This document shows, in pieces, positions 1 through 10,547 of a stretch of 64,000 nt of DNA. The position numbers and the translations under genes are program-made. The notes beneath the pieces are model-generated. The model was not told where the DNA came from, did no database searches, and saw only the letters and a program-made list of their open reading frames with translations. This stretch comes from Guyanagaster necrorhizus. Taxonomy: Eukaryota > Basidiomycota > Agaricomycetes > Agaricales > Physalacriaceae. The stretch lies in the NCBI RefSeq assembly GCF_019112545.1, contig NW_025064885.1:1452139-1516138 (forward strand), given 5' to 3'. Position 1 is the first letter of the stretch; every line of letters starts with the position of its first letter.

Positions 1-458
1 CTCATACCTACCAAGTCAATGACAAAGTCTGGCTAAACACAACAAACCTCCACCTACCATGGCCAAAACAAAAGCTAGCTAACAAACAAACTGGCCCCTT
101 CCCTATTATTGCAAAAGTCAGGGAAAGCACCTACAAACTACGCCTCCCAGTAGGATGGAAGGTTTATAATGTGTTCAACGAAGTACTCCTCTCCCTATTT
201 ATCGCCCCAGCCTTCCCCAACCAGGAATGACCACCACCACCTCCTTCCGACTTAATCAATGATGAAGAACATTACAAAATCGACCAAGTCTTGAACCATA
301 AACTATGAAAGGTTAAGGCCCGCAGAGGTGGCATGACAACTATGGTAGACTATCTGGTCTCTTGGAAGGGATACGGATCTGAGTCAAACCAATGGGTTAA
401 TGAAAAACAAATAACAGCTGACAAAGCTATACATGACTATGAATTATCCCTTAATTAA
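1..458 (+). pseudogene. Ty3/gypsy pol C-terminus with chromodomain, broken
   Basis: Frame 3 reads as the end of a Ty3-type integrase followed by a chromodomain. The first part matches the post-core integrase motif (YQVNDKVWL, then TGPFPIIAKV and YKLRLP). The chromodomain part has VDYLVSWKGYG and NQWV before a TAA at 456-458. Two in-frame TGA codons (228-230 and 306-308) interrupt it, both explainable by C-to-T change at CGA. The chromodomain marks a chromovirus, a clade whose integrase is thought to be steered to chromatin marks. The element runs off the left edge. A purine tract and LTR follow directly, so this is the 3' end of a plus-strand element. Confidence 0.88.
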
Positions 459-479
459 CACCATCGGGACGATGATCTT

Positions 480-489
480 AAGGAGAGAG
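480..489 (+). promoter_or_regulatory. Polypurine tract of the plus-strand Ty3 element
   Basis: AAGGAGAGAG lies three bases before the LTR start and 21 bases after the pol stop codon. This is the expected place and composition for the plus-strand primer of reverse transcription. Confidence 0.6.
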
Positions 490-492
490 TAA

Positions 493-964
493 TGTTATGA
501 TTTTTCCCTCTTCACATCTTATTCATCCCTATTTATGCTTAGTCAGAAGGCATAGGATCATGGGAGGGCTTAGTCAGCACAACTAACCTGCCCATCAAGT
601 CAACCTCAACAAGAATGCTCGACAACACACAAGCATCCCTTTATATATGGTAACAATGCTCAAGGACAATAGGCACCATGGACACAGGCAAACATATACT
701 GTATATTATAGAACTAAATATATAACTACCTATTGTATGTTTTCAGATCCTTATACCTATTGTTCTTAGGCATCGCTACTGTACACAAAAGGATGATTGT
801 GCATTGTCAAGGGCTGGTCACTGTATCAGAGAACAATGACAGATTGGCTCATTGTGATGACTAAGCTTCTCCCACAGTTCTAAGCACTCATTTAATGCTC
901 TGACTAAGCATCAAATAGAGGTTAATTCGATGAAAAGAAAATAAAAATAGGAAAAATCATAACA
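493..964 (+). repeat. LTR (3') of the plus-strand chromodomain element
   Basis: The 472-bp LTR begins TGTTATGATTTTTCC and ends GGAAAAATCATAACA, a perfect 15-base inverted terminal repeat with TG...CA ends. It follows the chromodomain stop and purine tract. Immediately beyond it, at 965, minus-strand gag coding of another element resumes, so this element was inserted into that gag. Unlike the sequence to its right it still contains CpG dinucleotides, in keeping with a more recent insertion. Confidence 0.85.
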
Positions 965-2574
965 ATTAGTTCAATATTGAATCTTGATTGATACTTCAGC
1001 AACTTGCTAAGTTAATCTTCTGGATATCATCTATTATAAATATCAATTGCATATTTAGTGGCAGAATATCATAAGATATCTCACTGTTCATTATTGTCTG
1101 AATAAATATACTTTTGCCTCATTTCTGAGGCTAACCATTTGGCATCCTTTTACAGAAAGGCTATCCCTTCTCCATACAACTCATTGTATTTCTTTTTTCT
1201 ATGTTGCTGTATTTTTTCATCTAGCACTTCTTTGTCAGTTTTCTCTATTAGATTCCCTAGATATTAGTACTCTTCTGAGAGGGCAAAGGGGTCACTATTC
1301 TTATCATCTCCTTTCTTGCCTTTCTCATCCCTGCTATCCTCAATGGAGAAGTTGTCATATGGGTCATAGGTGAATAGTGCTAGAGGTCTGATTGTTGCTG
1401 ATGAGCTGATTATTAACTTGGCTACTGGGTCCAGTGATATTGGCTGCAGGAGAAGGCTGGATGAGAGTGTTTCCAAGGTCAGGATGGTATCTAGTGTCTC
1501 TATGTGCTCACACCACCTCCAGATCTTGGCTATAGATGTGGAAGTTGGCATAGAATCTGAGATTAAGAAAGAGTCAAGTGACTCTCTCTCCCAGGAATCA
1601 CCAGAGTCCTCAGTTGGAGATATGGGCATTGAGAAGGACTCAGAGTCTATAGGCATCAAGTATGGAGTCAGACTGAGAGAGAATAGTGTCAGTGCTGGTG
1701 ATACTAATAGTTCAGAGAGGGGGATCATTGTTTCTTTGGGAAGACAGATCCTGATCTCTCTTTGTAGCTTTGCTGAGAGTAACAGAACTGTAGAGTCCTG
1801 CCCAGAGGTCAGTTTCTGTAGTGCTAGACTTTCTGAATGGAGAGTGAGTGTGATCTGTTTATATATTGGAGGCATGAGAGCTGGTAGTGCCCCACTCTAT
1901 GGCTTCAAGCTCTCACTGTCATCAATGATACTGCACATTGTATAGCTCATTATCATGGAGGGCCTATCTTCATGCTTGTTCTCTTTCTGCCCAGTTAAAG
2001 TTCTCAAGGACTTCTTCACTGACTGCTCTAAGCTCTTCTTTGGTGAAATCTCTGGAATACTGGTTAATGATATCTTAGACTGTTGGTCTCTAACTAATAT
2101 ATTCCCTTTCTGATTTTATATCTAAACTGTATAGGGTTTTAGACTGAAGGTGTAAGCTGGACTGTGGGATCATATAGAGAGAATCATGTCTGGAGTCCAG
2201 GAATAAAATAGGTGGGGATCCTGGAGCCACTCTAGTAGCATCAAGAGAGTCTCTAGTGATGTTTCCAATTCTTTAGGCTGGGAGAGAGGGATTATTGGAG
2301 AGCACATTGTCAAAGAAGTCATTGGAGAGATCCTCATCCTCATGGTTAAAGACCAGCAGCAGGATCCATGAGTTCCTGAACTCTGTGAGGTGAGGGTTGC
2401 TGTTTCTGCTGTTGGTTTGAGGGGATCAAGAGGAGTAGATATGTCTTCTTTCTTGCAGAGAGCTCTGCAAATCTGTTTTTCTAGACTCAGCTTGAAATAC
2501 AGTTTCTGTTGGAGACTGAAAGGAGGTATGAAGAGTGACTGGGATGTCATAGAGAGAGAGGTCAGATGTGACAT
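965..2574 (-). pseudogene. Decayed Ty3-type gag, copy 1
   Basis: Minus-strand reading frames in pieces (2574-2170, 1875-1264 and on to 965) correspond piece by piece to the gag of the better preserved copy at 6,231-8,756. Both start with MSHL, both pass through a DP..., EEY/DYLG segment, and both carry a DIL*YxATxxAI stretch (about residues encoded at 1,000-1,080 here and 7,520-7,570 there). Frameshifts and stops are frequent. The fragment is cut at 965 by the plus-strand element. No protease or polymerase part of this copy is visible in the window. CpG is nearly absent. Confidence 0.75.
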
Positions 2575-2815
2575 TTCATAAGATTTAGTGGATGTTCTGA
2601 AATTCTTAGTAGTGTCTGACTGCTTAAGCAGTGATAAATTGTCTCCCTTGGCAAAGCTGAATGATTACCAGTAAGCCTAACAGTGTTCTGATGACTGAGG
2701 TGAGGAGTTTGAAGAACTCATCATCAAAGTTGGGAGATTCTGGGTTGATTAATGACATTCAGTTTCCTTCACACTATTATGCATAAGAAAAGGAAAGAGA
2801 AAGCTTTAAGCTAAT

Positions 2816-3275
2816 TGTTAGACTCAAGCTGCACATGATTATAGACATGTGATAAACTGATGTCACTTTGCACTTTGAGTGAAAGTGTCAGAGTCCACTG
2901 ACATGAATATTGATCAATATGGTTCAAGGCTGTAGGATTGGCTCAAGAGAGGAATAGTATGAAAATAAACTTTAGCTCAAAGCTGGGTTATATCAGCAAG
3001 AGCTGTCCTACTTATATACAATCATCTGATGTTGCTATAAATACTCCTACTAATTGTGTCTCCTGTGGTTATTATGCTCATTGTCCTTGAGCATCACTAT
3101 TATCTACAATAGTGTTATTGTATATTGTCAGATAGTGTTATCTCATTGAAAGACAATGACCAACTGGACTTGTTGTGCTGAATAATCCAGTCCCATGGTC
3201 TTAAGTGCTGGTATAGATGCTCTGACTAAGCATAAATAAGGGTTAATTCCAGAGAAAAGATGAAAAATTATAACA
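2816..3275 (-). repeat. 5' LTR of Ty3-type copy 1
   Basis: Read on the minus strand the LTR starts TGTTATAATTTTTC (3,275) and ends ...TAACA (2,816), 460 bp, nearly the same length as the LTR of copy 2 (462 bp). It has a TATATAAG box (3,011-3,018). The sequence AGCTTTGAGCTAA starts 34 nt downstream of the box (2,984 to 2,972) and is complementary, 12 of 13, to the sequence just after the LTR (2,802-2,814). That is the arrangement of a self-priming Tf1/sushi-type element. Confidence 0.75.
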
Positions 3276-3402
3276 GAAAGCATCATCTTGGATGACTCTC
3301 TATGATCACTAAGTGTTTCTGATCAGCTAGATTATGAGTTATATGATCTGACTATAGTCTTTAATAAGATGCTGATAGAAGTTAGTGAAATCCAAAAATG
3401 AT
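3276..3402. other. Short spacer between copy-1 LTR and the palindrome
   Basis: These 127 bases are AT-rich and CpG-free. A weak plus-strand resemblance to the reverse-transcriptase segment found on the other side of the palindrome can be read (around 3,350-3,402, with stops). I cannot decide whether it is a diverged continuation of the palindrome arm or a different element. Confidence 0.4.
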
Positions 3403-4320
3403 TCACTGCTGAGGCTAGTAAGTTTTTAGCATGAAAAAAAGAGATCTAAAAATGTTGTGACTTTTCTAGATATTTTTGTATGAGTAAAATAGATTTCATA
3501 AAATTAGAAGAAAAAGTATCTATTTTTGATTATATTTTGAGGCAAGTAGATAAATATGTTTTTGGAATATTTTCTAGATAGAAAGAGAGACAATAAAAGA
3601 TATCTATTTCCAGCTATATTATATCCACAAATAGAAATGCAGTTATAGCTTATAAAAGAATAGCTTTTCACAAGCAAATTTAGGCCTGAAAAAAAAAGAA
3701 TAATAAAATTTATTGAAAAAAAAATCCTTTTTTATCATATTCTCTTTATATAAAAACTGAAGGTTTTCAGATAAGAAAAAGATAATGTAAAAGAAGTCAA
3801 ATTTCATTGTATCTTACAGACAGTAAAACAAATTGCACACTGAGAGACTCTCTCAGCATGCATGCAGAGACTCATCTCTCAGTGCATGATTTGTTTTACT
3901 GTCTATAAGATACAATGAAATTTGACTTCTTTTACATTATCTTTTTCTTACCTGAAAACCTCCAGTTTTTATATAAAGAGAATATAACAAAAAAAAATTT
4001 CTTTTTCAACAAATTTTATTATCCTTCTTTTTTCAGACCTAAATTTGCTTGTGAAAAGCTATTCTTTTATAAGCTATAACTGCATTTCTATTTGTGGATA
4101 TAATATAGCTGGAAATAGATATCTTTTATTGTCTCTCTTTCTATCTAGAAAATATTCTAAAAACATATTTATCTACTTGCCTCAAAATATAATCAAAAAT
4201 AGATACTTTTTCTTCTAATTTTATAAAATCTATTTTACTCATACAAAAATATCTAGAAAAGTCACAACATTTTTAGATCTCTTTTTTTTCATGCTAAAAA
4301 CCTATCAGCCCTAGCAGTGA
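3403..4320. repeat. 0.9-kb near-perfect palindrome (foldback element)
   Basis: The two halves, 3,403 to about 3,855 and about 3,866 to 4,320, are reverse complements of each other almost throughout, with scattered single-base differences and small indels. The centre is GCATGCATGC near 3,860, so there is hardly any loop. The ends read GGCTAGTAAGTTTTTAGCATG-like on the left and its diverged inverse on the right, with TCACTGCT/AGCAGTGA outermost. On the right side it interrupts the minus-strand reverse transcriptase after the LLGLIGF motif. It holds no convincing ORF. No clear target-site duplication is visible. It may be a foldback/MITE-like transposon or a breakage-repair palindrome. Confidence 0.85.
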
Positions 4321-5200
4321 TTGTAACTCCTTCTTTATAGGAGTTAGCCACTCCATTATGCTCTGAATCTTGATCAGATCTATGCAGATGCTCTCTTTGC
4401 TGATGATAATGTCCAAGTACTCTGTTTTCAGCATCTTGAATTTGCACTTTTCTGCCTTGAGAAATAGTTTGTATTTTCTCATCAATATAAGGACTTGTCA
4501 GATGAGACAGCAGTGCTTCTCTCAGTCACCAGACATAATCAGAATATCATCTAAGTATATGGTGATCTTTCTCATGGCAATGAGATCCTTGAAAATGTCA
4601 TTCATCATCCATTGGAATGCTGCTAAGAAGTTGGTGAGCCTAAAGAACATCACTGTTAGTTTAAACAATCTCTGATTGATGCAGAATGCAGCCTTTCACT
4701 CATCTTCTTCCTTGATCCAGATATTATTATATCCCCACTGTGCATCTAACTTAGTGTAGTAGTGTGCACTACACAATTTGTCCATCAACTCAGAGATAAG
4801 CAGTAAGAGGTACCAGTTCTTGATAGTCATTTTATTGAGCTTGCAGTAATCTTAGACTGATTGCAGTTTTCTATCTTTCTTCTTCATGAAGAAGAACAGA
4901 AATACTATGGGTAATTTGGAGGGTTGGATATAGCTGCTGGACAGATTCACATCTAAGAACTTGTTTAGTTCTTGCTATTCATGATAGCCAAAGAGATAGA
5001 TTTTACAGTTGAGGTTAGCATTGGCATTGGGAACCAGTTCAATCATATGGTCCCACAGTTTCAGCTCCAGAAGTTTATCAAAGTTTTTCTTCTCAAAGAG
5101 ATCACAGAAGTCTCTTATCTATTTAAGCACTATCTCCTTAAACATTTTCTCCTTCTTTTTGGCATTTGCTCTTGCTACCAGGTTGTTTATGTGATGTATA
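4294..5200 (-). pseudogene. Reverse transcriptase fragment of Ty3-type copy 2
   Basis: The minus strand reads IYLDDILI (catalytic YLDD at 4,546-4,557), then FLKAEKCKF, EYLDIIIS, and ELQSLLGLIGF, the standard series of motifs of a Ty3-type reverse transcriptase from the active site to the thumb. Several in-frame stops lie between the motifs, and the frame ends in the palindrome. It cannot encode a working enzyme. Confidence 0.85.
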
Positions 5201-5720
5201 GCCTATAGATGAATGGCAGACTCTAAATTAATAGTAAATATAGTCTCACTTTCTTCCATCTCCTTATTTCACCAATCATCTTCATCTTTATCAGGCAACA
5301 TGAAGAGGGTCTTGCAACAGTGATACTGAATGAAAGTGATTTGACTGATCTTCCAGTTGATAAGCAGATTATGTTGTATCAGCCAATCATGTCCAAGAAA
5401 GACCTCTTTGGTTTCTAGGTTGGTGACTGCTAGGTTAATTCATTCTGCATGACTCTCTATCACCATGCATAGTTCCATAAATTCAGTTATCAATCTGACT
5501 TGATTTCAGATCCCATCAGCATTATAGACTGAGATTGGAGCTGCAGTGACTTAGATAGAAAGAGTGTGCTTAGTGATGAAAGCATGATTGATGGAACTTC
5601 CAGTATAGCCACTGTCAACCAGGGCTGAGATAGTGTACATGGAATGGTTTGTCAGAGTTTTGATCTGAATCTTAGTGATAAGATCCTTGTCAGTCATCTT
5701 CTATCATTAAATGTACCTCT
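5200..5720 (-). pseudogene. Retroviral-type aspartic protease remnant
   Basis: The minus strand around 5,640-5,540 reads LSALVDSGYTGSSINHAF, with the catalytic DSG triplet at 5,608-5,616 and the flap-side context of LTR-element proteases. Further along, LGHDWL-like sequence (about 5,370-5,400) resembles the second conserved block. It sits between the CCHC knuckle and the reverse transcriptase, as expected. In-frame stops make it non-functional. Confidence 0.75.
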
Positions 5721-6230
5721 GAGGTTTCTTAAGTTTATCTAACCATTCTAGCACCTGGTTTCTTTTAGCTTTTTGTATCACTTTTATCATCTCATTTATC
5801 ATCTCCTCTGTTCATGCTTTATGTACTCAATTTTTAAATACTGTCTTTGCTTCTTTTGATTTGGCATTGCAGATAGTGCACTAAATCCACTCAGTATCAA
5901 ATGGTTTGAGCTATCCAGTAAGAACCTCTCCCTCTGTTCAGTCTGTAGACATTTGAGTTTTTTCTTTAGGTGATTTTTTCAATGTGTTTGAGATAACAGG
6001 AGTGGGTATATTTGAATGTACATATAAATAAGTAGTATCTACAGAGCTATCATAAATCTGACCAGCAGTATTCAGAGACACATTGTTAAGTCCTTTGGCC
6101 AACCAAGTAAAATCACTCACTTATCAGCCCCATCTTTTACCTCTTCAACCTTTGTGTCCTTGCTATTTCCTTCTATAGTATCCATCTCTTTCTGTAGTTT
6201 AGTGATCTGTGCCCATATCTCCTCACATAT

Positions 6231-8756
6231 TCACTTCTTCTTCAGACAGTTCTTTAACATGTGACTCTTTTCACTACAGTTGGAGCACTTGCTCTCCTTC
6301 TTTAGTCTGTTAATGTCCATGAGCTTTCCCTGTCCTATATACATTATACCAGTATCAGTCTTCTTCTTGTTGAAGGAGGTCATGCCTGTCTTAGGCAGTA
6401 TTTGTTGTCTGGACTCTTTAATACCTCCTCCCATCTTCTTGTCACCATTCTGATGGAAGATGCTTGTCACCTTCTGCTTTTGTCATTTCTGATTCATAAT
6501 TGTGATCCTCTCTTTTCATTCTTCATATCTCTTTGATATATTGATAGTGATATCAGACATGATCTTTATGTAAGAAGAGAGAACTCTGATCTTCAGAGCC
6601 TCAACAAGATGTCCAGTCTCAGAGAGATCTTTCTAGAGTCCAGTAAGCTTGATGAGGTGTTCTAGCTCTCCAAAGTATTCACTGGCCATCTTGTTGCCCA
6701 TACAAAGTTCCTTCATCCTGTTCTTATGCATATCCTATACTGTGAAATCAGTGAATTTATTGTATACACCCATCTTGAAGTTTGACCAGAATAGCAGTCA
6801 ATGATGTCCTCTAGTCATAGAGTAGAGATCTATCAGTTGCATAGTCTACCAGTCCTTTATCTTGTTCTCAAAGTATGATGCAGCAGAGGTGATCCAATAG
6901 GTGTCAGCTATAAGATAGGTGGCATATATTTAAAAGTATATTTTGCAATCTATAAAGAACCAGTCAATGTTTATCAGAGAGCCTCTCAAAGGGGCAGAGC
7001 TTTTGTACTAGGTCTGACTTGCACTAGATGAGAGCAGCATCAACTATGAGGAGAGCCATCAGGTTTGAATATTCTCTAAATAGTATATTGTTCCATTCTC
7101 AAGAGAGTTCAGAGAGGGAATGCAGAGAGTGGTCATTGACAACTGGGCTTCCTTCACCCATCTCTCACTTTTGTCTGATTCATCTATTGATGATTTTAAA
7201 GCCAAGCTTCTTGGCCTCAGAGTCATCCTGATCTTTATTGGCTTGGTCACTAGATTCTAGTTCATTGGCAGGTGACTACCCAGTGAATAATCAGCTTTCT
7301 CAGCCTTTTGGCTACAAGTATTATAGAAGAGTTGCCAATTTGGCATATGAAAATGGTCATTGTGAAACAGAAGTAGTTGCTGATCAGATTGATGGTGCTA
7401 TATAAACAGCTCATTGTAGTTAGATGGAGAGCATGTTCAGCATTGGTCAGATCTCATACTTTGACTGGTACAGTAGTAAGCTGTCCATGGGTTCCTCAAG
7501 ATATACTTTATTAAACAAGTAAATTGCTTGTTCAGTAGCATAATACTATAAAATGTCAATTTTCTTCTGATTATCCACTGTTACATACTTCTTGTTTAAG
7601 AGAGTTATCCTTCAGGCAACATCCTACACAATTCTCACTATTTGTTCCTTGAATAGTCAGTTAAATTCCTTCCTCTATTCCTAGTATATCTTCTTGAAAA
7701 GCCACTCCTTGTCTCATTTCTCTTCTTCCTCTCCTAGATAGTCTTCAGATGGGTCAAATACTGAGAGGGCTCTCTGCACTTTTATAGTCACCAGAGAGTT
7801 GTCTTGCTGGCTGGATTCAGGGTCAGTAGGAGGCTGGTTTTGAGGTCAGAAGGGCTTAGTGACAGGTCATCTGTTCCTGTCTCAGGGTTCTTCTGTTACC
7901 TTCTCCAATTGATCATAATATCAGCAGAACTGATGAAGGAACTTGTCATTCTAGAATAGTTCAGCAACTTGGTCTCCAAGGAATCTTCAGAGGGTATCAT
8001 CACTGATGTAGATGGAGTTAGATCTTCCGATCACATAAGCAGAAAGTGAAGTATTATGTGCAGCAGGAGATGGAGTGTTAGACTGGCTGAAAGCAAGCTC
8101 TGAACTTGGCTCATAGAAGAGTGGATGGATCTTACCTCAAGACATGAGCTCAAAGCATCAGAAGTCCATGGTACCTTCTGACAAGAGCTCAAAGTCTCAG
8201 TATTCTGGGTATTCTTGCTTAAGAAGATCAAATCAGTTATCATAGCAGTATTCTCTCATTGCCTCATGGTTTCTTCAGCTGATGCTGTTATTGTCAAGGT
8301 CAATATCAGAGAAGAGTTCTGAATTATAAGAGCTCTAGATCTTGAGTGCCAAATTATAGTCAGATCTTCAGTCTAAAGCCAATTCAGCAGCACCACCAGG
8401 GGGGTCTCAAGCATGGTCTCCAGTTTCATGCTTAGAGAAGGCAGAGAAAGTGTCAGTAATAGTTGGAGTGTGCCAGAAGTCTCTTGAGAGGTTGTCAGTG
8501 AGCCTAGCCAGGACCAGAGAGAAGTGCATCAGAATTTGATTGAAGCAGCACTTTTGCTGCTCCACAGAGAGGCTGTCTTAGGATTGGAGCAGATACTGAA
8601 AGCTGCCAAGTCAATCAGCTTCTTTTCCTTGTATCTCATCAGCAGCTTCTTGAAGCAGCTGAGAGATGGCTTTAGATATGGGCCCATCTGCAGGCTTGTT
8701 GGTATTTTGGAGAGGCTCTGCTGAGAGATCATAGAAGAGGAGGACAGGTGAGACAT
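6231..8756 (-). pseudogene. Gag of Ty3-type copy 2 with CCHC zinc knuckle
   Basis: The gag frame can be followed in pieces from MSHL at 8,756 down to 6,231. A zinc knuckle, CSNCSEKSHMLKNC (C-X2-C-X4-H-X4-C, 6,246-6,287), is intact near its end, within a clean 79-codon block (6,231-6,470). Many stops and frameshifts separate the pieces. Gag is unusually long for the group at about 2.5 kb, with a Ser/Thr-rich and acidic N-terminal part. Confidence 0.75.
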
Positions 8757-8972
8757 TTCACCTGACTCTGTATGCTATTCAAAGGATGGTATAATATCTA
8801 ATCACTCAGGCAGTGACAGACTGATTTTCTTAGCAAAAATAGATGATAATAAAAAGCCTGAGCAGGATGCTGATCATAGTGCTCAAGAGCTTGAAGAATT
8901 TTGATGTGAGATCAGAGGCTGATAGCATTCAGTTTCTTTCACACTAGTGTGCATAATGAAAGAGAAACAAGA

Positions 8973-8985
8973 AGCTTTGAGCTAA
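8973..8985 (-). promoter_or_regulatory. Putative self-primer binding site of copy 2
   Basis: One base after the 5' LTR the minus strand reads TTAGCTCAAAGCT. It is complementary, 13 of 13, to the predicted start of the copy-1 transcript (2,984-2,972) and, 11 of 13, to that of copy 2 (9,158-9,146). It does not begin with TGG, so an ordinary tRNA primer site is not evident. Tf1/sushi elements prime reverse transcription with the 5' end of their own RNA in this way. Confidence 0.65.
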
Positions 8986-8986
8986 T

Positions 8987-9448
8987 TGTTAGATCCACTC
9001 AGCATGTGACCAGAACATGTGACAAACTAGCACTGTATTGAGTTTGTACAGTCATGCCAGAGTCCACTAATTGTGTGATCTGATTAAGTGCATCAAGGCT
9101 GTAGACTGATTAGGCTTAAGAAGAGGAGAACAGTATAAATAAACTTTAGCTTGAAGCTGGAGTACTACAGCAAGAGCTATCCTACTTATATATGTTTTCT
9201 GTGAAGGTAAATATAGTCCTCTACTTATTATACATTTCTATGCTACAGTGTCATAGTTGTCTGGTTATTGGGAACAGGACAATGGAGCATTGTCTGTTAG
9301 TGAGGCATCTGTTGCATGTCAAAGAATAATAGTGAGAGCTGCCTATTGTGGTTGGATAATCAACTCATGATCAATAAGCACCTTGGATAAGATAGACACC
9401 CTGATAAAATAAGCAAGAAAAAGATAAGATAAGTGGAAAATCACAACA
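8987..9448 (-). repeat. 5' LTR of Ty3-type copy 2
   Basis: On the minus strand it starts TGTTGTGATTTTCC at 9,448 and ends ...TAACA at 8,987, 462 bp. A TATATAAG box lies at 9,185-9,192, and the predicted RNA start is 34 nt further on at 9,158. The outer edge abuts copia gag coding, which reads on at 9,449. Confidence 0.8.
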
Positions 9449-10547
9449 CTCTATTTTCATCTTGGTCAGAGTTGACTGTCACAGCATATGCTGCTAGAAC
9501 AAAATGCCTAACATTGTCAGATGTTGCATTTGCATGATTGGCTTGATATTGACATCTGAAATTCAGAGAAAACTGTCTCTCCTTTTCACCCTCTGGCTAA
9601 TAGCAATTTTCCATAAAGTGTTTCATCTTATCATAGGCCTTGCAGCCTGGATTTCCACAGAGGATATGAGCAGAGGCATTTGATCCAGCTACAAGTGCCT
9701 GTGATTGCATCAGGCCTTTACTCACAGCATGCAAGGTAGCAGCATGGGTCCAGAGGTGAGATATGATATCTGTTGAGGTGAGAAATGAGTACAGACTAGA
9801 TGATTTTATGGAATGGCTGGTCACTTATTGGAGTGGTACTAAGATCATTTACTGCTTGTTGTCAAGTATGAAGCTCAGCTATATAAGTATCAATGTTGCT
9901 ATTTTCATCAAACTTAAGTGCATTCAGTGCAGACTCAGCCTCAGATAGGGCCATGTCAGTCTTTTTGGCATGCTCCACTATGATAGAGTCCCAACACTCT
10001 TTTGCAGTCCTATCAGTCCTCATTCCTAATCCAATAGGATCAAGAATATTGAGAATGATGCAAGAATACACAAGTTGGTCATGGAAAGTCCATTCATCCT
10101 GGGATGGATTGGATAAGTAGATAGGCATAGGATCAGGTGGTAGGAGTACAGTAGTAGGTCCACTCATAGGCATGGTGGGTCTGTGTTGAAAGTACAGAGG
10201 AGAATACAGTACAGAGGATTAGATTGGCCTCTCAAGAGAGAGATGTCATACTTAAATACATTTTATACTACTTCAAGAACTTTCTACAAATTACTATATA
10301 AGTCCCAGTTACAGTCTAAGTCAGCTGCTGCTGATTCATGTAGTTTCTTTGAGTACATTCTTGTACTCACTCAGGATTGCTATCCCAACAGTATAGCTGG
10401 ACATGATATTGATCCTTTGATATACCCCCACAGGCCTTTTCCTTTCAGCAGTTCAGTGAGCTGGAGTTTCCATGAGGTGTAGTTCTTCCCATTGAAGTGG
10501 AAATTTGTGTCTGGAAGTACAGTGACCCCCATTGCATTTGATGACAT
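9449..10547 (-). pseudogene. Ty1/copia gag fragment
   Basis: The minus strand begins near 10,547 with MSSNAMGV and reads NFHFNGKNYTSWK and KGLWGYIKGSI, the start of a copia Gag. It continues through WTFHDQLVYSCIILNI, a segment with D(R)TAKECWDSI, and ends in a zinc-knuckle-like CGNPGC...H..ENCY. The reading is broken by stops, for example after GYIKGS. It is split at 9,448 by the Ty3-type LTR. No copia protease, integrase or polymerase is in the window. CpG is nearly absent. Confidence 0.8.

Larger units (their letters stand above)
4321..9448 (-). mobile_element. Ty3-type retrotransposon copy 2, dead and truncated
   Basis: The order on the minus strand is 5' LTR (8,987-9,448), leader, gag with a CCHC knuckle, aspartic protease, reverse transcriptase. 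This is the Ty3/gypsy order. The element ends in the reverse transcriptase at the palindrome, so RNase H, integrase and 3' LTR are missing. Stops and frameshifts are common and CpG is nearly absent. It inserted into a copia gag, whose coding resumes at 9,449. Confidence 0.85.

Noticed and set aside
965..979. A possible primer-binding site after the plus-strand LTR (ATTAGTTCAATATTG)
   Set aside because: The chromodomain and purine tract show this is the 3' LTR, and minus-strand gag of copy 1 continues from 965, so the similarity to the other elements' site is taken as chance.
1370..1945. A 191-codon plus-strand frame over the copy-1 gag
   Set aside because: It is antisense to gag that matches the other copy on the minus strand. 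Long frames arise here because stop codons are thinned by the same low-complexity composition.
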